Source: Agrococcus sp. KRD186 (GTDB lineage Bacteria > Actinomycetota > Actinomycetes > Actinomycetales > Microbacteriaceae). From it: a DNA stretch of 64,000 nucleotides. This document shows, one piece after another, positions 32,178 to 40,880 of this stretch. Positions within the stretch are counted from its first letter, which is position 1. Each line of letters starts with the position of its first letter. The notes under the pieces are model-generated. The model made no database searches. It saw only the letters and a list, made by a program, of their open reading frames with translations, and was not told where the DNA came from. The translations under genes and the position numbers were made by a program. The stretch lies in NCBI RefSeq assembly GCF_017168255.1, contig NZ_JABFAP010000001.1, forward strand, positions 881,335 through 945,334, read 5' to 3'.

Positions 32178-32879
32178 TCAGTTCTGCGGCTTCCCGACCC
32201 GCGGATCGGGCATGACCGTCTCGATGCTGGGCTTGCGCCGAGCGCGCGACCAGACGATGAAGCCGACGAGCGTGAAGACGCCGTAGAAGGCGTACATCAG
32301 CGCGGTCGCCCAGTAGCCGGCGCTGAACAGCAGCGGCACGCCCACGAGATCGACAGCGATCCAGATCAGCCAGAACTCGGTCCAGCCCTTGGCCATCCCG
32401 TAAGTGGCCAGCAGCGAGCCGACAAAGGTCCACGCATCCGCCCACACCGGCTCGTAGGAGCCGAGCATGCGGAACAGCGGCGTGATGGCGATCGTGCCGA
32501 GCACGAGCGCGAGCACCAGACCGCCGCGCTCCCGCCACGACGCCCAGCGAGGCATGATCTGTCCGCCGTCGTCGCGCGCCTGACGCCACCGGACCCATCC
32601 GTAGATGGCGACGGCGATGAACATGACCTGGCGGCCGGCCTGCCCGAGCAGCGCGGGCAGCTCATGGCCCGGATCGAGCAGCGTGCCGAGGAAGACGGTC
32701 AGCAGCAGGGCGTTGCCGACGATGCCGACCGGCCACGCCCAGACCCGTCGCAGCATGCCACCGAGCGCGCTCGTGAGGCCGAAGGCGTTGCCGACGACCT
32801 CGCGTAGCAGCAGCTCCTGACCGCCACCGACCGGGATGGTCGCGGTGTAGAGCCCGAGGATCCAGTCGAGCGGATCCAT
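32178..32879 (-). CDS. pnuC: Nicotinamide riboside/mononucleotide transporter PnuC
   Basis: A 233-residue membrane transporter of the PnuC family with about seven hydrophobic segments, which moves nicotinamide riboside for NAD salvage. Near the N-terminus is VVGNAFGLTSALGGM with WAWPVGIVGNALLL, and near the end WIAVDLVGVPLLF; these are the conserved helices. It lies one base after the stop of the sufT-like gene, so it is probably the last gene of the suf operon. That context is unusual. No NAD riboswitch is visible upstream, since there is no gap. It converges with the helicase gene, 13 bases away. Confidence 0.85.
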   Translation of the reverse strand: MDPLDWILGLYTATIPVGGGQELLLREVVGNAFGLTSALGGMLRRVWAWPVGIVGNALLLTVFLGTLLDPGHELPALLGQAGRQVMFIAVAIYGWVRWRQARDDGGQIMPRWASWRERGGLVLALVLGTIAITPLFRMLGSYEPVWADAWTFVGSLLATYGMAKGWTEFWLIWIAVDLVGVPLLFSAGYWATALMYAFYGVFTLVGFIVWSRARRKPSIETVMPDPRVGKPQN

Positions 32880-32880
32880 C

Positions 32881-33213
32881 TCAGATGGAGAAGCCCAGAG
32901 CCCTCATCATCTCGCGGCCGTCCTCGGTGATCCGCTCCGGACCCCACGGCGGCATCCACACCCAGTTGATGCGGAACTGGTCGACCACGCCGTCGAGCTT
33001 CTCGGCCATCTCGGCCTCGATCACATCGGTGAGCGGGCAGCCTGCCGAGGTGAGCGTCATGGAGACGACCAGCGCATCCTGCTCGTCGTCCCACGCGAGA
33101 TCGTAGATCAGGCCCAGGTCGACGATGTTGACGTCGAGCTCGGGGTCGACGACGTCCTTCAGCGCTTCGGTCGCCTCGTCGAACTTCGCTGCGTCAACCT
33201 CGATCAGAGCCAT
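32881..33213 (-). CDS. Metal-sulfur cluster assembly factor (SufT/PaaD-like, DUF59/MIP18)
   Basis: A 110-residue MIP18/DUF59 protein, an Fe-S maturation factor that helps deliver clusters to target proteins. The core is VVDPELDVNIVDLGLIYDLAWDD, with the family hallmark DPEL and NIVDLGL, followed by MTLTSAGCPLTDVI, which carries the single conserved Cys59. The C-terminus contains NWVWMPPWGPERIT, typical. It overlaps sufC by one base (TGATG) and precedes pnuC. Confidence 0.9.
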   Translation of the reverse strand: MALIEVDAAKFDEATEALKDVVDPELDVNIVDLGLIYDLAWDDEQDALVVSMTLTSAGCPLTDVIEAEMAEKLDGVVDQFRINWVWMPPWGPERITEDGREMMRALGFSI

Positions 33214-33971
33214 CAGACACCTGCCTTCAGGTACCGATCGTAGCCCTCCTCCTCGAGGCGGTGGGCGAGCTCGGGGCCGCCCTGCTCCGCGATGCGGCCG
33301 TTCACGAACACGTGCACGCGGTCGGGCTCGATGTAGCGCAGGATGCGCGTGTAATGCGTGATGAGCATGACGCCGAGACCGGTCTCGGCCTTGATGCGGT
33401 TCACGCCCTCGGAGACGATGCGCAGCGCGTCGACATCGAGTCCGGAGTCGGTCTCGTCGAGCACGGCGAATGCCGGGCGCAGGAGCTCCATCTGGAGGAT
33501 CTCGTGACGCTTCTTCTCGCCGCCCGAGAAGCCCTCGTTGACGTTGCGCTCACCGAACGACGAGTCCATGCGCAGCTTCTCCATGGCGCCGCGGACGCTG
33601 CCGATCCACTCGCGCACGCGCGGTGCCTCGCCCGAGATCGCCGTCTTGGCGGTGCGCAGGAAGTTCGACACGGTCACGCCGGGGATCTCGACCGGGTACT
33701 GCATGGCCAGGAACAGGCCGGCGCGCGCACGCTCGTCCACGCTCATCGCGAGGACGTCCTCGCCGTCGAGCGTGATCGAGCCGCCGTCGACGAGGTACCG
33801 GGGGTGGCCGGCGATCGTGTACGCGAGCGTCGACTTGCCGGAGCCGTTGGGGCCCATGATGGCGTGGATCTCGTCGGAGTTGATCGTGAGATCGACACCG
33901 CGCAGGATCTCCTTCTTGCCCTGCTCGGTCTCGATGGAGACCTGCAGGTCCTTGATTTCCAGGACGCTCAT
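33213..33971 (-). CDS. sufC: Fe-S cluster assembly ATPase SufC
   Basis: A 252-residue ABC-type ATPase of the SUF machinery. Walker A is GPNGSGKST (near 38), the signature FSGGEKKRHEILQ (near 150) and Walker B AVLDETDSGLD (near 170). SufC forms the SufBC2D scaffold complex, driving cluster assembly with SufB and SufD, both encoded upstream. It has a GAAGGAAG ribosome site. It follows the Rieske ferredoxin gene in the operon. No sufS desulfurase or sufU is in the window. Confidence 0.95.
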   Translation of the reverse strand: MSVLEIKDLQVSIETEQGKKEILRGVDLTINSDEIHAIMGPNGSGKSTLAYTIAGHPRYLVDGGSITLDGEDVLAMSVDERARAGLFLAMQYPVEIPGVTVSNFLRTAKTAISGEAPRVREWIGSVRGAMEKLRMDSSFGERNVNEGFSGGEKKRHEILQMELLRPAFAVLDETDSGLDVDALRIVSEGVNRIKAETGLGVMLITHYTRILRYIEPDRVHVFVNGRIAEQGGPELAHRLEEEGYDRYLKAGV

Positions 33972-34014
33972 GGCGCTTCCTTCCTTCGCGGCAGCAGCCG
34001 CGTCAATCCGTCTG

Positions 34015-34344
34015 CTACTGCTGAGTCAGTGGGTTCTGGACGTCGACGAGCACGTCGTCGCCGTCGATGGTCACGGGGAACACGGGCACCGGCTCGTAGG
34101 CGGGCAGGTTCATGGGCTTGCCCGTCCTGAGCGCGAACTGCGATCCGTGCGCCCAGCACTCGATGGCATCGCCCTCGACGAAGCCCTCCGACAGGGAGAT
34201 CTCGCCGTGCGTGCAGGTATCCCCGATGGCGTGGATGTCACCGGCGGAGTCCTTGACGATCGCGACCGCGATGCCGTCCAGGTCGACCTTCATCGCCGCG
34301 TTGACGGCGACGTCGTTCACGCCGCAGGCACGCTGTGCGCTCAT
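34015..34344 (-). CDS. Rieske-type [2Fe-2S] ferredoxin in the suf operon
   Basis: A 109-residue non-heme Rieske protein. The 2Fe-2S ligands are CTH (near residue 44) and CWAH (near 63), the C-x-H...C-x2-H pattern. It resembles small dioxygenase ferredoxins and NirD. In actinobacteria a gene of this type is inserted between sufD and sufC, where it may supply electrons to cluster assembly. Start overlaps the sufD stop (ATGA) at 34341-34344. Confidence 0.9.
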   Translation of the reverse strand: MSAQRACGVNDVAVNAAMKVDLDGIAVAIVKDSAGDIHAIGDTCTHGEISLSEGFVEGDAIECWAHGSQFALRTGKPMNLPAYEPVPVFPVTIDGDDVLVDVQNPLTQQ

Positions 34345-35570
34345 GCCCCCGCCTTCGTGGCCGGAGCGAGCCCTGCGCCGCGGCGCAGCTCCTCCTCGAT
34401 CGCCTCGGCGAGGCGCTGCTCGATCTCGGGCACGCCGATCTTCTGCACGATCTCCATGAGGAAGCCGATCACGACCAGGCGACGAGCCTCCTCCTCCTCG
34501 ATGCCGCGCGACTCGAGGTAGAAGAGCTGCTCGTCGTCGAAGCGACCGGTGGCGGATGCGTGGCCTGCGCCGGCGATGTCGCCGGTCTGGATCTCGAGGT
34601 TCGGGATGCTGTCGGCACGCGCGCCGTCGGTCAGGACCAGGTTCTGGTTCTTCTCGTAGCTGTCCGTGTCGGTCGCGCCGTTGCCGATCAGCACGTCGCC
34701 GATCCAGACCGAGCGTGCCCCGGTGCCCTGCAGCGCGCCCTTGTAGAGCACGTTGCCGCGGGTGGAGACACCCTCGTGGAACATGAAGACCTGGCTCTCG
34801 ATGTGCTGGCCGCTGTCGGCGAACGACAGGCCGTACATGTCGCCCTCGGCGTGGAGGCCGGCGAGGCGCATCGACGGGTTGACGCGCGCGACGCCACCGC
34901 CGAAGGAGACCACCATGTGCTTGAGGTACGCGCCCTCGCCCACGACGGCCTGGTGCGAAGAGGCGTGGACGGTGTCGTCCGCCCAGTCCTGCACCGAGAT
35001 GAGCGTCAGGCGGGCGCCGTCGCGCACGATGATCTCGAGGTTCTGCGCGTACTGCGCCGAGCCGGAGTGGTGCAGCACGATCGTGCCGACCGAACCCGGC
35101 ATCGCCTCGATGACGATGTGCGCGTTCGAGTGGCGGTCCGCGCCCTTGCCGATCAGGCGGGCGATGACCGGCTCGTCCTGCACCTGCCCCTCGGGGAGGC
35201 GGATGTGGAGCGCGTTGGCGCAGCGCTTCCAGGCGATCGCACTGACGACATCCTCGGGGCGGAATATCTCGCCGCGCGGCGCGGTGTCATGGCCGGTCGA
35301 CTCGACGAGCAGGCCGCGCGACTCGAGCTCGTCGAGCTGATACTCGATGCGATTGTCGTCGCCTGCCTCGGTCTCCTCGTCGACGAACAGCGGCGCGAGC
35401 CGCTTGATGTCGGAGAGCTTCCAATTCACCTCGCGGCCGGTGGGCGTGCCGAACTCGGCCGGGTCGAACGAGGTGGGGCGCTCGGACCGCGTCTGGATGG
35501 GGACGAAAGGCTCAGCCGACGCCAGGTGGGCCGGGCCGGAGTGATGCAGTGCCGTGTCTGTCGCAGTCAT
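34341..35570 (-). CDS. sufD: Fe-S cluster assembly protein SufD
   Basis: A 409-residue scaffold protein of the SUF complex with the right-handed beta-helix of the SufB/SufD family. Characteristic stretches are HHSGSAQYAQNLEIIVRDGARLTL near residue 175 and the C-terminal helical part ESRGIEEEEARRLVVIGFL. Unlike SufB it lacks the cluster-binding Cys position. It begins at the ATG at 35570, which overlaps the sufB stop by one base (TGATG). Confidence 0.92.
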   Translation of the reverse strand: MTATDTALHHSGPAHLASAEPFVPIQTRSERPTSFDPAEFGTPTGREVNWKLSDIKRLAPLFVDEETEAGDDNRIEYQLDELESRGLLVESTGHDTAPRGEIFRPEDVVSAIAWKRCANALHIRLPEGQVQDEPVIARLIGKGADRHSNAHIVIEAMPGSVGTIVLHHSGSAQYAQNLEIIVRDGARLTLISVQDWADDTVHASSHQAVVGEGAYLKHMVVSFGGGVARVNPSMRLAGLHAEGDMYGLSFADSGQHIESQVFMFHEGVSTRGNVLYKGALQGTGARSVWIGDVLIGNGATDTDSYEKNQNLVLTDGARADSIPNLEIQTGDIAGAGHASATGRFDDEQLFYLESRGIEEEEARRLVVIGFLMEIVQKIGVPEIEQRLAEAIEEELRRGAGLAPATKAGA

Positions 35571-36988
35571 CAACCGACGGATCCTTCCATGCTCATCTCG
35601 ATGAGCTTGTTGAGCTCGAGCGCGTACTCCATCGGCAGTTCGCGGGCGATCGGCTCGATGAAGCCGCGAACGATCATCGCCATCGCCTCGGTCTCCGACA
35701 TGCCGCGGGACATGAGGTAGAACAGCTGCTCCTCACTGACCTTCGAGACGGTCGCCTCGTGGCCGAGCACCACGTCGTCGACACGGATGTCGATGGCCGG
35801 GTAGGTGTCGGAGCGCGACATCGTGTCGACCAGCAGGGCGTCGCAGACGACGCTGTTGGCGGAGTGGTGCGCATTCGCATCCACTCGCACCTCGCCGCGA
35901 TAGCCGGCTCGGCCACCGCCACGGGCGATCGACTTCGAGACGATCGACGACGTCGTGTAGGGCGCCATGTGGATCATCTTCGCGCCGGCGTCCTGGTGCT
36001 GGCCGGGGCCGGCGAAGGCGACCGACAGCGTCTCGCCCTTGGCGCGCTCGCCGACCAGGTAGATCGACGGGTACTTCATGGTGACCTTGGAGCCGATGTT
36101 GCCGTCGATCCACTCCATGGTCGCGCCCTCTTCGGCGATCGCGCGCTTGGTGACCAGGTTGTAGACGTTGTTCGACCAGTTCTGGATGGTCGTGTAGCGA
36201 ACGCGGGCATTCTTCTTCACGACGATCTCGACCACGGCCGAGTGCAGCGAGTCGGACGAGTAGATCGGGGCCGTGCAGCCCTCGATGTAGTGCACGTACG
36301 AGCCCTCGTCGGCGATGATGAGCGTGCGCTCGAACTGGCCCATGTTCTCGGTGTTGATGCGGAAGTACGCCTGCAGCGGGATCTCCACGTGCACGCCCGG
36401 CGGCACGTAGACGAACGAGCCGCCCGACCACACCGCGGTGTTCAGCGCGGCGAACTTGTTGTCGCCGGCCGGGATGATGGTGCCGAAGTACTCCTCGAAG
36501 AACTCCGGGTGCTCCCGCAGCGCCGTGTCGGTGTCCATGAAGATGACACCCTGCGCCTCCAGGTCTGCCTGGATCGAGTGGAAGACCACCTCGGACTCGT
36601 ACTGCGCTGCCACACCGGCGACGAGGCGGCTGCGCTCGGCCTCCGGGATGCCGAGGCGGTCGTACGTGTTGCGGATGTCCTCAGGGAGGTCCTCCCACGT
36701 CTGTGCCTGGCGCTCGGTGGAGCGCACGAAGTACTTGATGTTGTCGAAGTCGATGCCGGAGATGTCGGCACCCCACGTCGGCATGGGCTTCCGACCGAAC
36801 AGCTGCAGCCCCTTGAGACGGCGCTCGAGCATCCAGTCGGACTCGTTCTTGAGCTCGGAGATCTCGCGGACCACCTGCTCGCTCAGTCCGCGCTTCGCAA
36901 TGGCTCCCGCTTCGTCGGAGTCATGCCAGCCGAACTCGTACTGCCCCAGGCTCTCGAGCTCGGGCCGGTCGATCAGGACATCAGACAT
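35570..36988 (-). CDS. sufB: Fe-S cluster assembly protein SufB
   Basis: A 472-residue scaffold, first gene of the suf operon. Typical elements are [20 protein letters not shown] near 203 and [21 protein letters not shown] near 245, with the conserved Cys; near the end [25 protein letters not shown]. It binds the nascent Fe-S cluster. Start at 36988 has a strong GAAGGGGGAG ribosome site. The order sufB-sufD-Rieske-sufC-sufT-pnuC is transcribed leftward. No clear regulator gene (SufR/CsoR) is adjacent. Confidence 0.95.
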   Translation of the reverse strand: MSDVLIDRPELESLGQYEFGWHDSDEAGAIAKRGLSEQVVREISELKNESDWMLERRLKGLQLFGRKPMPTWGADISGIDFDNIKYFVRSTERQAQTWEDLPEDIRNTYDRLGIPEAERSRLVAGVAAQYESEVVFHSIQADLEAQGVIFMDTDTALREHPEFFEEYFGTIIPAGDNKFAALNTAVWSGGSFVYVPPGVHVEIPLQAYFRINTENMGQFERTLIIADEGSYVHYIEGCTAPIYSSDSLHSAVVEIVVKKNARVRYTTIQNWSNNVYNLVTKRAIAEEGATMEWIDGNIGSKVTMKYPSIYLVGERAKGETLSVAFAGPGQHQDAGAKMIHMAPYTTSSIVSKSIARGGGRAGYRGEVRVDANAHHSANSVVCDALLVDTMSRSDTYPAIDIRVDDVVLGHEATVSKVSEEQLFYLMSRGMSETEAMAMIVRGFIEPIARELPMEYALELNKLIEMSMEGSVG

Positions 36989-37098
36989 CGCTCCCCCTTC
37001 CACACGTCTAATGCAACCCGGCGGTGCTCCTCGGCATTCCGCGCGGCATCCGCACCTCCCGGGTCGGGCCATAATGAAAGGGCCTTCGCACATACCTC

Positions 37099-37138
37099 GC
37101 CGCTTGAGCGGCACGGGGGTTCGGAGCCGATGGGCTCC
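37099..37138 (+). promoter_or_regulatory. Two small hairpins in the sufB/ctaA intergenic region
   Basis: The 186-base gap between sufB and ctaA holds GCCGC-ttga-GCGGC (37099-37112) and GGAGCC-gatg-GGCTCC (37123-37138), both upstream of ctaA. An AT-rich patch CCATAATGA (near 37069) is the best promoter candidate for either gene. No known motif was recognised. Confidence 0.3.
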
Positions 37139-37174
37139 CCACGATCCTATCGCGAACGGCAGGAGAGGTGCACC

Positions 37175-38101
37175 TTGCTCACGCGCTCGCGCAGCCTGAT
37201 GATCGCGGCCTGGACGACGCTGGTCACGCAGATCGTCATCGTCGGCACCGGCGGGGCGGTGCGACTGACCGGATCCGGCCTCGGCTGCTCGCAGTGGCCC
37301 AACTGCACGCCGGAGTCGTTCACGCCCGTGCCCGAGCAGGGCATCCACGGCATCATCGAGTTCGCCAACCGCGTCAACGGCGGCATCGTCGTGGGTGTCG
37401 CGGTGGTGATGCTCGTGATGGCGCTGGTCCAGCGCGCCGGCAAGCCGATCGTCACGCTCGCCGCGCTCGTCCTCGGCCTCACGATCGCCCAGGCGCTGAT
37501 CGGTGCCGTCGTGGTCTGGATGGAGCTGCGACCCGACACGGTCGGCATCCACTTCTACCTCTCGGTGATCCTGGTCGGCCTGGCTGCGGTGCTGGCGTGG
37601 AAGGTGGTCGTCGGCCCCGCCGGCCCGCGCGTCGCGCCGCGCTGGCAGTCGCTGCTGGTGCACGCCATGACGCTCGCGCTGGCGATCGTGATCTTCGTGG
37701 GCGTCCTCACCACCGGATCCGGGCCGCACGCAGGCGACGGCGGTGCCGCGCGCAACGGCCTCGACCCGGCGGTCATGCAGCATGTGCACGCCGTCCCCGG
37801 CTACGTGCTGCTGGCGCTGGTGCTGGGTGTCGTGGTCGCCGCCGCGGTCCGCGGCCCCGGCGCGCACCTGCGCTGGTCGCTGGCGCTGCTGGGCATGATC
37901 CTCGTGCAGATCCTCATCGGCATCGTGCAGTCCGACCTCGGCCTGCCCGTGCTGCTGGTCGGCATCCACATGGTCTTCTCCGTCATCATCACGGCGCTGG
38001 GCGCAGCGACCGTGCTGTCGCTCCGGCCGTCGGTGCGGGCGGATGCGTCCACGGACGTCCCCGACGCGCTGGACGCCGGGCAGGCGCCCACCTCGGCCTG
38101 A
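37175..38101 (+). CDS. ctaA: Heme A synthase (COX15/CtaA family)
   Basis: A 308-residue membrane enzyme with about eight helices that oxidises the methyl group of heme O to make heme A for cytochrome aa3. The N-terminal [19 protein letters not shown] carries the conserved Cys pair, HGIIEFANR near 56 and HFYLS and HMVF the heme-binding histidines. The TTG at 37175 is chosen because an AGGAGAGG site lies 6 bases upstream; ATG at 37199 is the alternative. It is divergent from the suf operon and is followed by ppx. Confidence 0.9.
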   Translation: MLTRSRSLMIAAWTTLVTQIVIVGTGGAVRLTGSGLGCSQWPNCTPESFTPVPEQGIHGIIEFANRVNGGIVVGVAVVMLVMALVQRAGKPIVTLAALVLGLTIAQALIGAVVVWMELRPDTVGIHFYLSVILVGLAAVLAWKVVVGPAGPRVAPRWQSLLVHAMTLALAIVIFVGVLTTGSGPHAGDGGAARNGLDPAVMQHVHAVPGYVLLALVLGVVVAAAVRGPGAHLRWSLALLGMILVQILIGIVQSDLGLPVLLVGIHMVFSVIITALGAATVLSLRPSVRADASTDVPDALDAGQAPTSA

Positions 38102-38117
38102 TGGCAGGATCGGGCGC

Positions 38118-39113
38118 ATGACCAGCGCCGGCCAGCCCACCGCCACCGACCGACCCGAGGACGGCGGCCTCGGCGACATCCGGCACGGCACGCGCCTGGG
38201 CGTGCTCGACATCGGCTCGAACACGGTGCATTTGCTGATCGTCGACGTCCGTCTCGGCGGCCGCCCGGTGCCGCAGCGCTCGCACAAGCTGACGCTGCGG
38301 CTCATGCGCTATCTCGACGAGCACGGCACGATCAGCGAGGAGGGCGTCGCCGCGCTGCTCGCCGCGATCGGCGAGTGCGCCGCCATCGCCCGCGACGAGC
38401 ACCTCGACGACTTCGTCGTGATGGCGACGAGCGCGCTGCGCGAGGCGAAGAACGGCGAAGCGGTCGTCGCGCGCATCGAGCGCGAGGCCGAGGTCACGCT
38501 CGACATCCTCTCCGGGGCCGACGAGGCCCGGCTCACGTTCCTCGCCGTGCGGCGCTGGTTCGGGTGGTCGGCCGGTCGCATCCTGCTGCTCGACATCGGC
38601 GGCGGCTCGCTCGAGGTCGCGATCGGGCAGGACGAGGAGCCCGACATCGCCCTCTCGGTGCCGCTGGGGGCTGGCCGCGCGACCGTCGGCTTCTTCGACG
38701 CTGATCCCCCGACGCCGGCCAACCAGCGAGCGCTGCGTCTCTACGCGAAGGGCGTGCTCGACGACGCCGTGGCGCAGGTGAAGCCCTTCGGTCGCCCCGA
38801 CCACGTCATCGGCTCGTCGAAGACCATCCGCTCCCTCGCCCGGCTCGCGGGCAACCTGATGCCCGGGGTGGGCGACGCCGACCGCGCCGTGCTGAGCCGC
38901 ACGCAGCTCGACGACTGGCTGCCGCGGCTGGCGAAGATGGACGCCGCATCGCGCTCGGCGCTGCCCGGCATCACGCCCGATCGCACGTTCCAGGTGATCG
39001 CCGGCGGCATCGTGCTCTCCGAGGCCATGCGAGCGTTCGGCATCAAGCAGCTCGACGTCAGCCCGTGGGCGCTGCGCGAGGGCCGGCTGCTGCAGATGCT
39101 CGACCGCGTCTGA
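38118..39113 (+). CDS. Ppx/GppA-family exopolyphosphatase
   Basis: A 331-residue member of the actin-like Ppx/GppA phosphatase family, which releases phosphate from polyphosphate or cleaves pppGpp. The P-loop-like motif is [10 protein letters not shown] (near 32), and the second DIGGGSLE (near 161). It is short, lacking the C-terminal HD domain of E. coli Ppx, as the actinobacterial Ppx1 type. The catalytic Glu lies in SALREAKNG (near 113). It starts 17 bases after the ctaA stop, so they may be one unit; a -10-like CAGGAT lies at 38105. Confidence 0.88.
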   Translation: MTSAGQPTATDRPEDGGLGDIRHGTRLGVLDIGSNTVHLLIVDVRLGGRPVPQRSHKLTLRLMRYLDEHGTISEEGVAALLAAIGECAAIARDEHLDDFVVMATSALREAKNGEAVVARIEREAEVTLDILSGADEARLTFLAVRRWFGWSAGRILLLDIGGGSLEVAIGQDEEPDIALSVPLGAGRATVGFFDADPPTPANQRALRLYAKGVLDDAVAQVKPFGRPDHVIGSSKTIRSLARLAGNLMPGVGDADRAVLSRTQLDDWLPRLAKMDAASRSALPGITPDRTFQVIAGGIVLSEAMRAFGIKQLDVSPWALREGRLLQMLDRV

Positions 39114-39115
39114 CG

Positions 39116-39622
39116 ATGATCGCCGCCCTCACTCTGCCCTGCGAACTGGCGCTCGCCGGCTATCGCCTGCGAAGAGCGACGGCGGATGATCTGCCGGCGC
39201 TCATCGCCCTGCTCGCCGACGACCCGATCGCCGGCGCCCGCGGAGATACAGCGGACGCGCCCGCTACCAGCGATTACGAGGCAGCGCTCGCCGACATCAT
39301 CGCCGACCCGTCGAACGATGTCCTCGTGGCCATCAACGCGCGCGCGGCGATCGCTGCGACGATGCAGCTCACCCGCATCCCGGGACTCGCGCGGCGCGGA
39401 GCGACGCGACTCCTGATCGAAGCCGTGCGAGTCGGCCGGGACCACCGATCCGCGGGCCTCGGCACGACGATCATGCGGTGGGCGATGGGCCCTGCAGCCA
39501 CCGCCACCGGCAGCTCTCTCGTGCAGCTCACGTCGGACGCGCAGCGCCTCGAAGCCCATCGGTTCTACGAGCGGCTGGGGTTCGTCGCTACCCACCAGGG
39601 GTTCAAGTACCACGTGCGCTGA
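39116..39622 (+). CDS. GNAT-family N-acetyltransferase
   Basis: A 168-residue acetyltransferase of the GNAT superfamily. Motif A is VGRDHRSAGLGTTIMRWAM (near 103), with the acetyl-CoA-binding Q/RxxGxG/A pattern, and the C-terminal element HRFYERLGFV is near 146. The substrate is unknown. Its start follows the ppx stop after two bases, and it may be co-transcribed with it. Codon use appears less GC-rich than the neighbours. It converges on ctaB. Confidence 0.82.
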   Translation: MIAALTLPCELALAGYRLRRATADDLPALIALLADDPIAGARGDTADAPATSDYEAALADIIADPSNDVLVAINARAAIAATMQLTRIPGLARRGATRLLIEAVRVGRDHRSAGLGTTIMRWAMGPAATATGSSLVQLTSDAQRLEAHRFYERLGFVATHQGFKYHVR

Positions 39623-39658
39623 CCGGCTTCAGGATCGTGGACCGCGAGGCGAACGGTC

Positions 39659-39697
39659 GCAGGCGGAGCGTCTGCGAAGCACGCCCGCACCGCCTGC
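39659..39697. terminator. Inverted repeat between convergent GNAT gene and ctaB
   Basis: GCAGGCGG (39659-39666) and CCGCCTGC (39690-39697) pair perfectly around a 23-base loop, within the 111-base gap. A terminator is possible; the large loop makes it weak. Confidence 0.3.
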
Positions 39698-39733
39698 ACC
39701 AGGTCGGCGCAGGTTGTGGCGCGCGAGGTGTCG

Positions 39734-40690
39734 CTAGAAGGGCAGCAGCGGGTCGACGCCGACGGCGAGGAAGACCAGCGTCAGGTAGGTGTTCGAGGCG
39801 TGGAAGACGCGCATCGCGCGCAGCTCGACCTTGCCCTTGATCGCGCGGCTGTACAGCCCGTGCGCCTCGCCGACGAACCAGGCGCCGGCGATGATCGCCA
39901 CGCCCGAGTACAGCAGACCCATGCCTGCGACGGGGATGAGGAGCAGGGTGCACGCGAGCGATGCCCACGCGTAGAGGATGACCTGGATGCCCACCATCGG
40001 CTTGCCGCGCACGACACCGAGCATCGGCACATCCGCCGCCTCGTAGTCGTCGCGGTACTTCATCGACAGCGGCCAGTAGTGCGCGGGCGTCCAGAGGAAG
40101 ACGAGCGTGAAGAGGATCCAGGCGGGCCAGTCGAGCGTGCCGGTCACGCCGGCCCAGCCGATGACGACCGGGAAGCATCCGGCGATGCCGCCCCAGACGA
40201 TGTTCTGCTCGGTGCGGCGCTTGAGCAGCATCGTGTAGATCAGCACGTAGAAGGCGATGGCCGCGACCGCCAGCGCAGCGGCGAGCGGTGTCGCGAAGAC
40301 CGCGAGCACCACGGTCGAGACGACCCCGAGCGTCCAGGCGAACACCCGTGCCTCGGTGACTGAGAGCGTGCCGGTGACCAGTGGCCGCTGCTGCGTGCGG
40401 TGCATCACCTTGTCGATGTCGCGGTCGAGGATCATGTTGAACGCGTTGGCGCTGCCCGCGCTCAGGAAGCCGCCGATGAGCGTCGCGACCAGCGCGCCGA
40501 GCGGTGGCACGCCGCCCGCGGCGAGGAACATCGTCGGCAGCGCCGTCACCAGCAGCAGCTCGATGACGCGCGGCTTCGTCAGCGCGACGTAGGCGCCCAC
40601 CTTGATCGCGAACCTCGACCGCCGCGCTGCCTCCGGCTGCTGCCCCGCGTCCGACGGGGTCGAGACGCCTGAGGTGGTCGCGTTGGACAT
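39734..40690 (-). CDS. ctaB: Protoheme IX farnesyltransferase (heme O synthase)
   Basis: A 318-residue UbiA-family prenyltransferase with eight or nine hydrophobic segments that attaches a farnesyl group to heme B to make heme O. The first Asp-rich motif is [20 protein letters not shown] (near 84), and [13 protein letters not shown] near 216 the second. It feeds heme A synthase CtaA, encoded 1.6 kb away. The start at 40690 (MSNATT) is preferred; the frame extends upstream to 40741 but that part lies over a TAGGAT box. It is divergent from tkt. Confidence 0.93.
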   Translation of the reverse strand: MSNATTSGVSTPSDAGQQPEAARRSRFAIKVGAYVALTKPRVIELLLVTALPTMFLAAGGVPPLGALVATLIGGFLSAGSANAFNMILDRDIDKVMHRTQQRPLVTGTLSVTEARVFAWTLGVVSTVVLAVFATPLAAALAVAAIAFYVLIYTMLLKRRTEQNIVWGGIAGCFPVVIGWAGVTGTLDWPAWILFTLVFLWTPAHYWPLSMKYRDDYEAADVPMLGVVRGKPMVGIQVILYAWASLACTLLLIPVAGMGLLYSGVAIIAGAWFVGEAHGLYSRAIKGKVELRAMRVFHASNTYLTLVFLAVGVDPLLPF

Positions 40691-40802
40691 GCAGCTGGTT
40701 CCGTTCAGACGAGTTCGGGAAGGCTCGAGGCCAACGGCCATCCTATCCGACGAGCACGCCGGTGCTGCCGGAATCGAACAGGGACCGGATGTGCTGGCTC
40801 AC

Positions 40803-40808
40803 TATGCT
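40803..40808 (+). promoter_or_regulatory. Candidate -10 box of the tkt operon
   Basis: TATGCT, about 72 bases before the tkt TTG start. No good -35 is visible. On the other strand TAGGAT near 40745 may serve ctaB. Confidence 0.35.
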
Positions 40809-40880
40809 TGGAGGCGTCGCAAACGTCCTCCCCGCCGCGGGTTCTCTTCGCCGCGCGGGCCGCCCGAAGAAGGAGCCTCC

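Noticed and set aside
32880-32880. Riboswitch in front of pnuC
   Set aside because: There is only one base between the preceding stop and the pnuC start, leaving no room for one.
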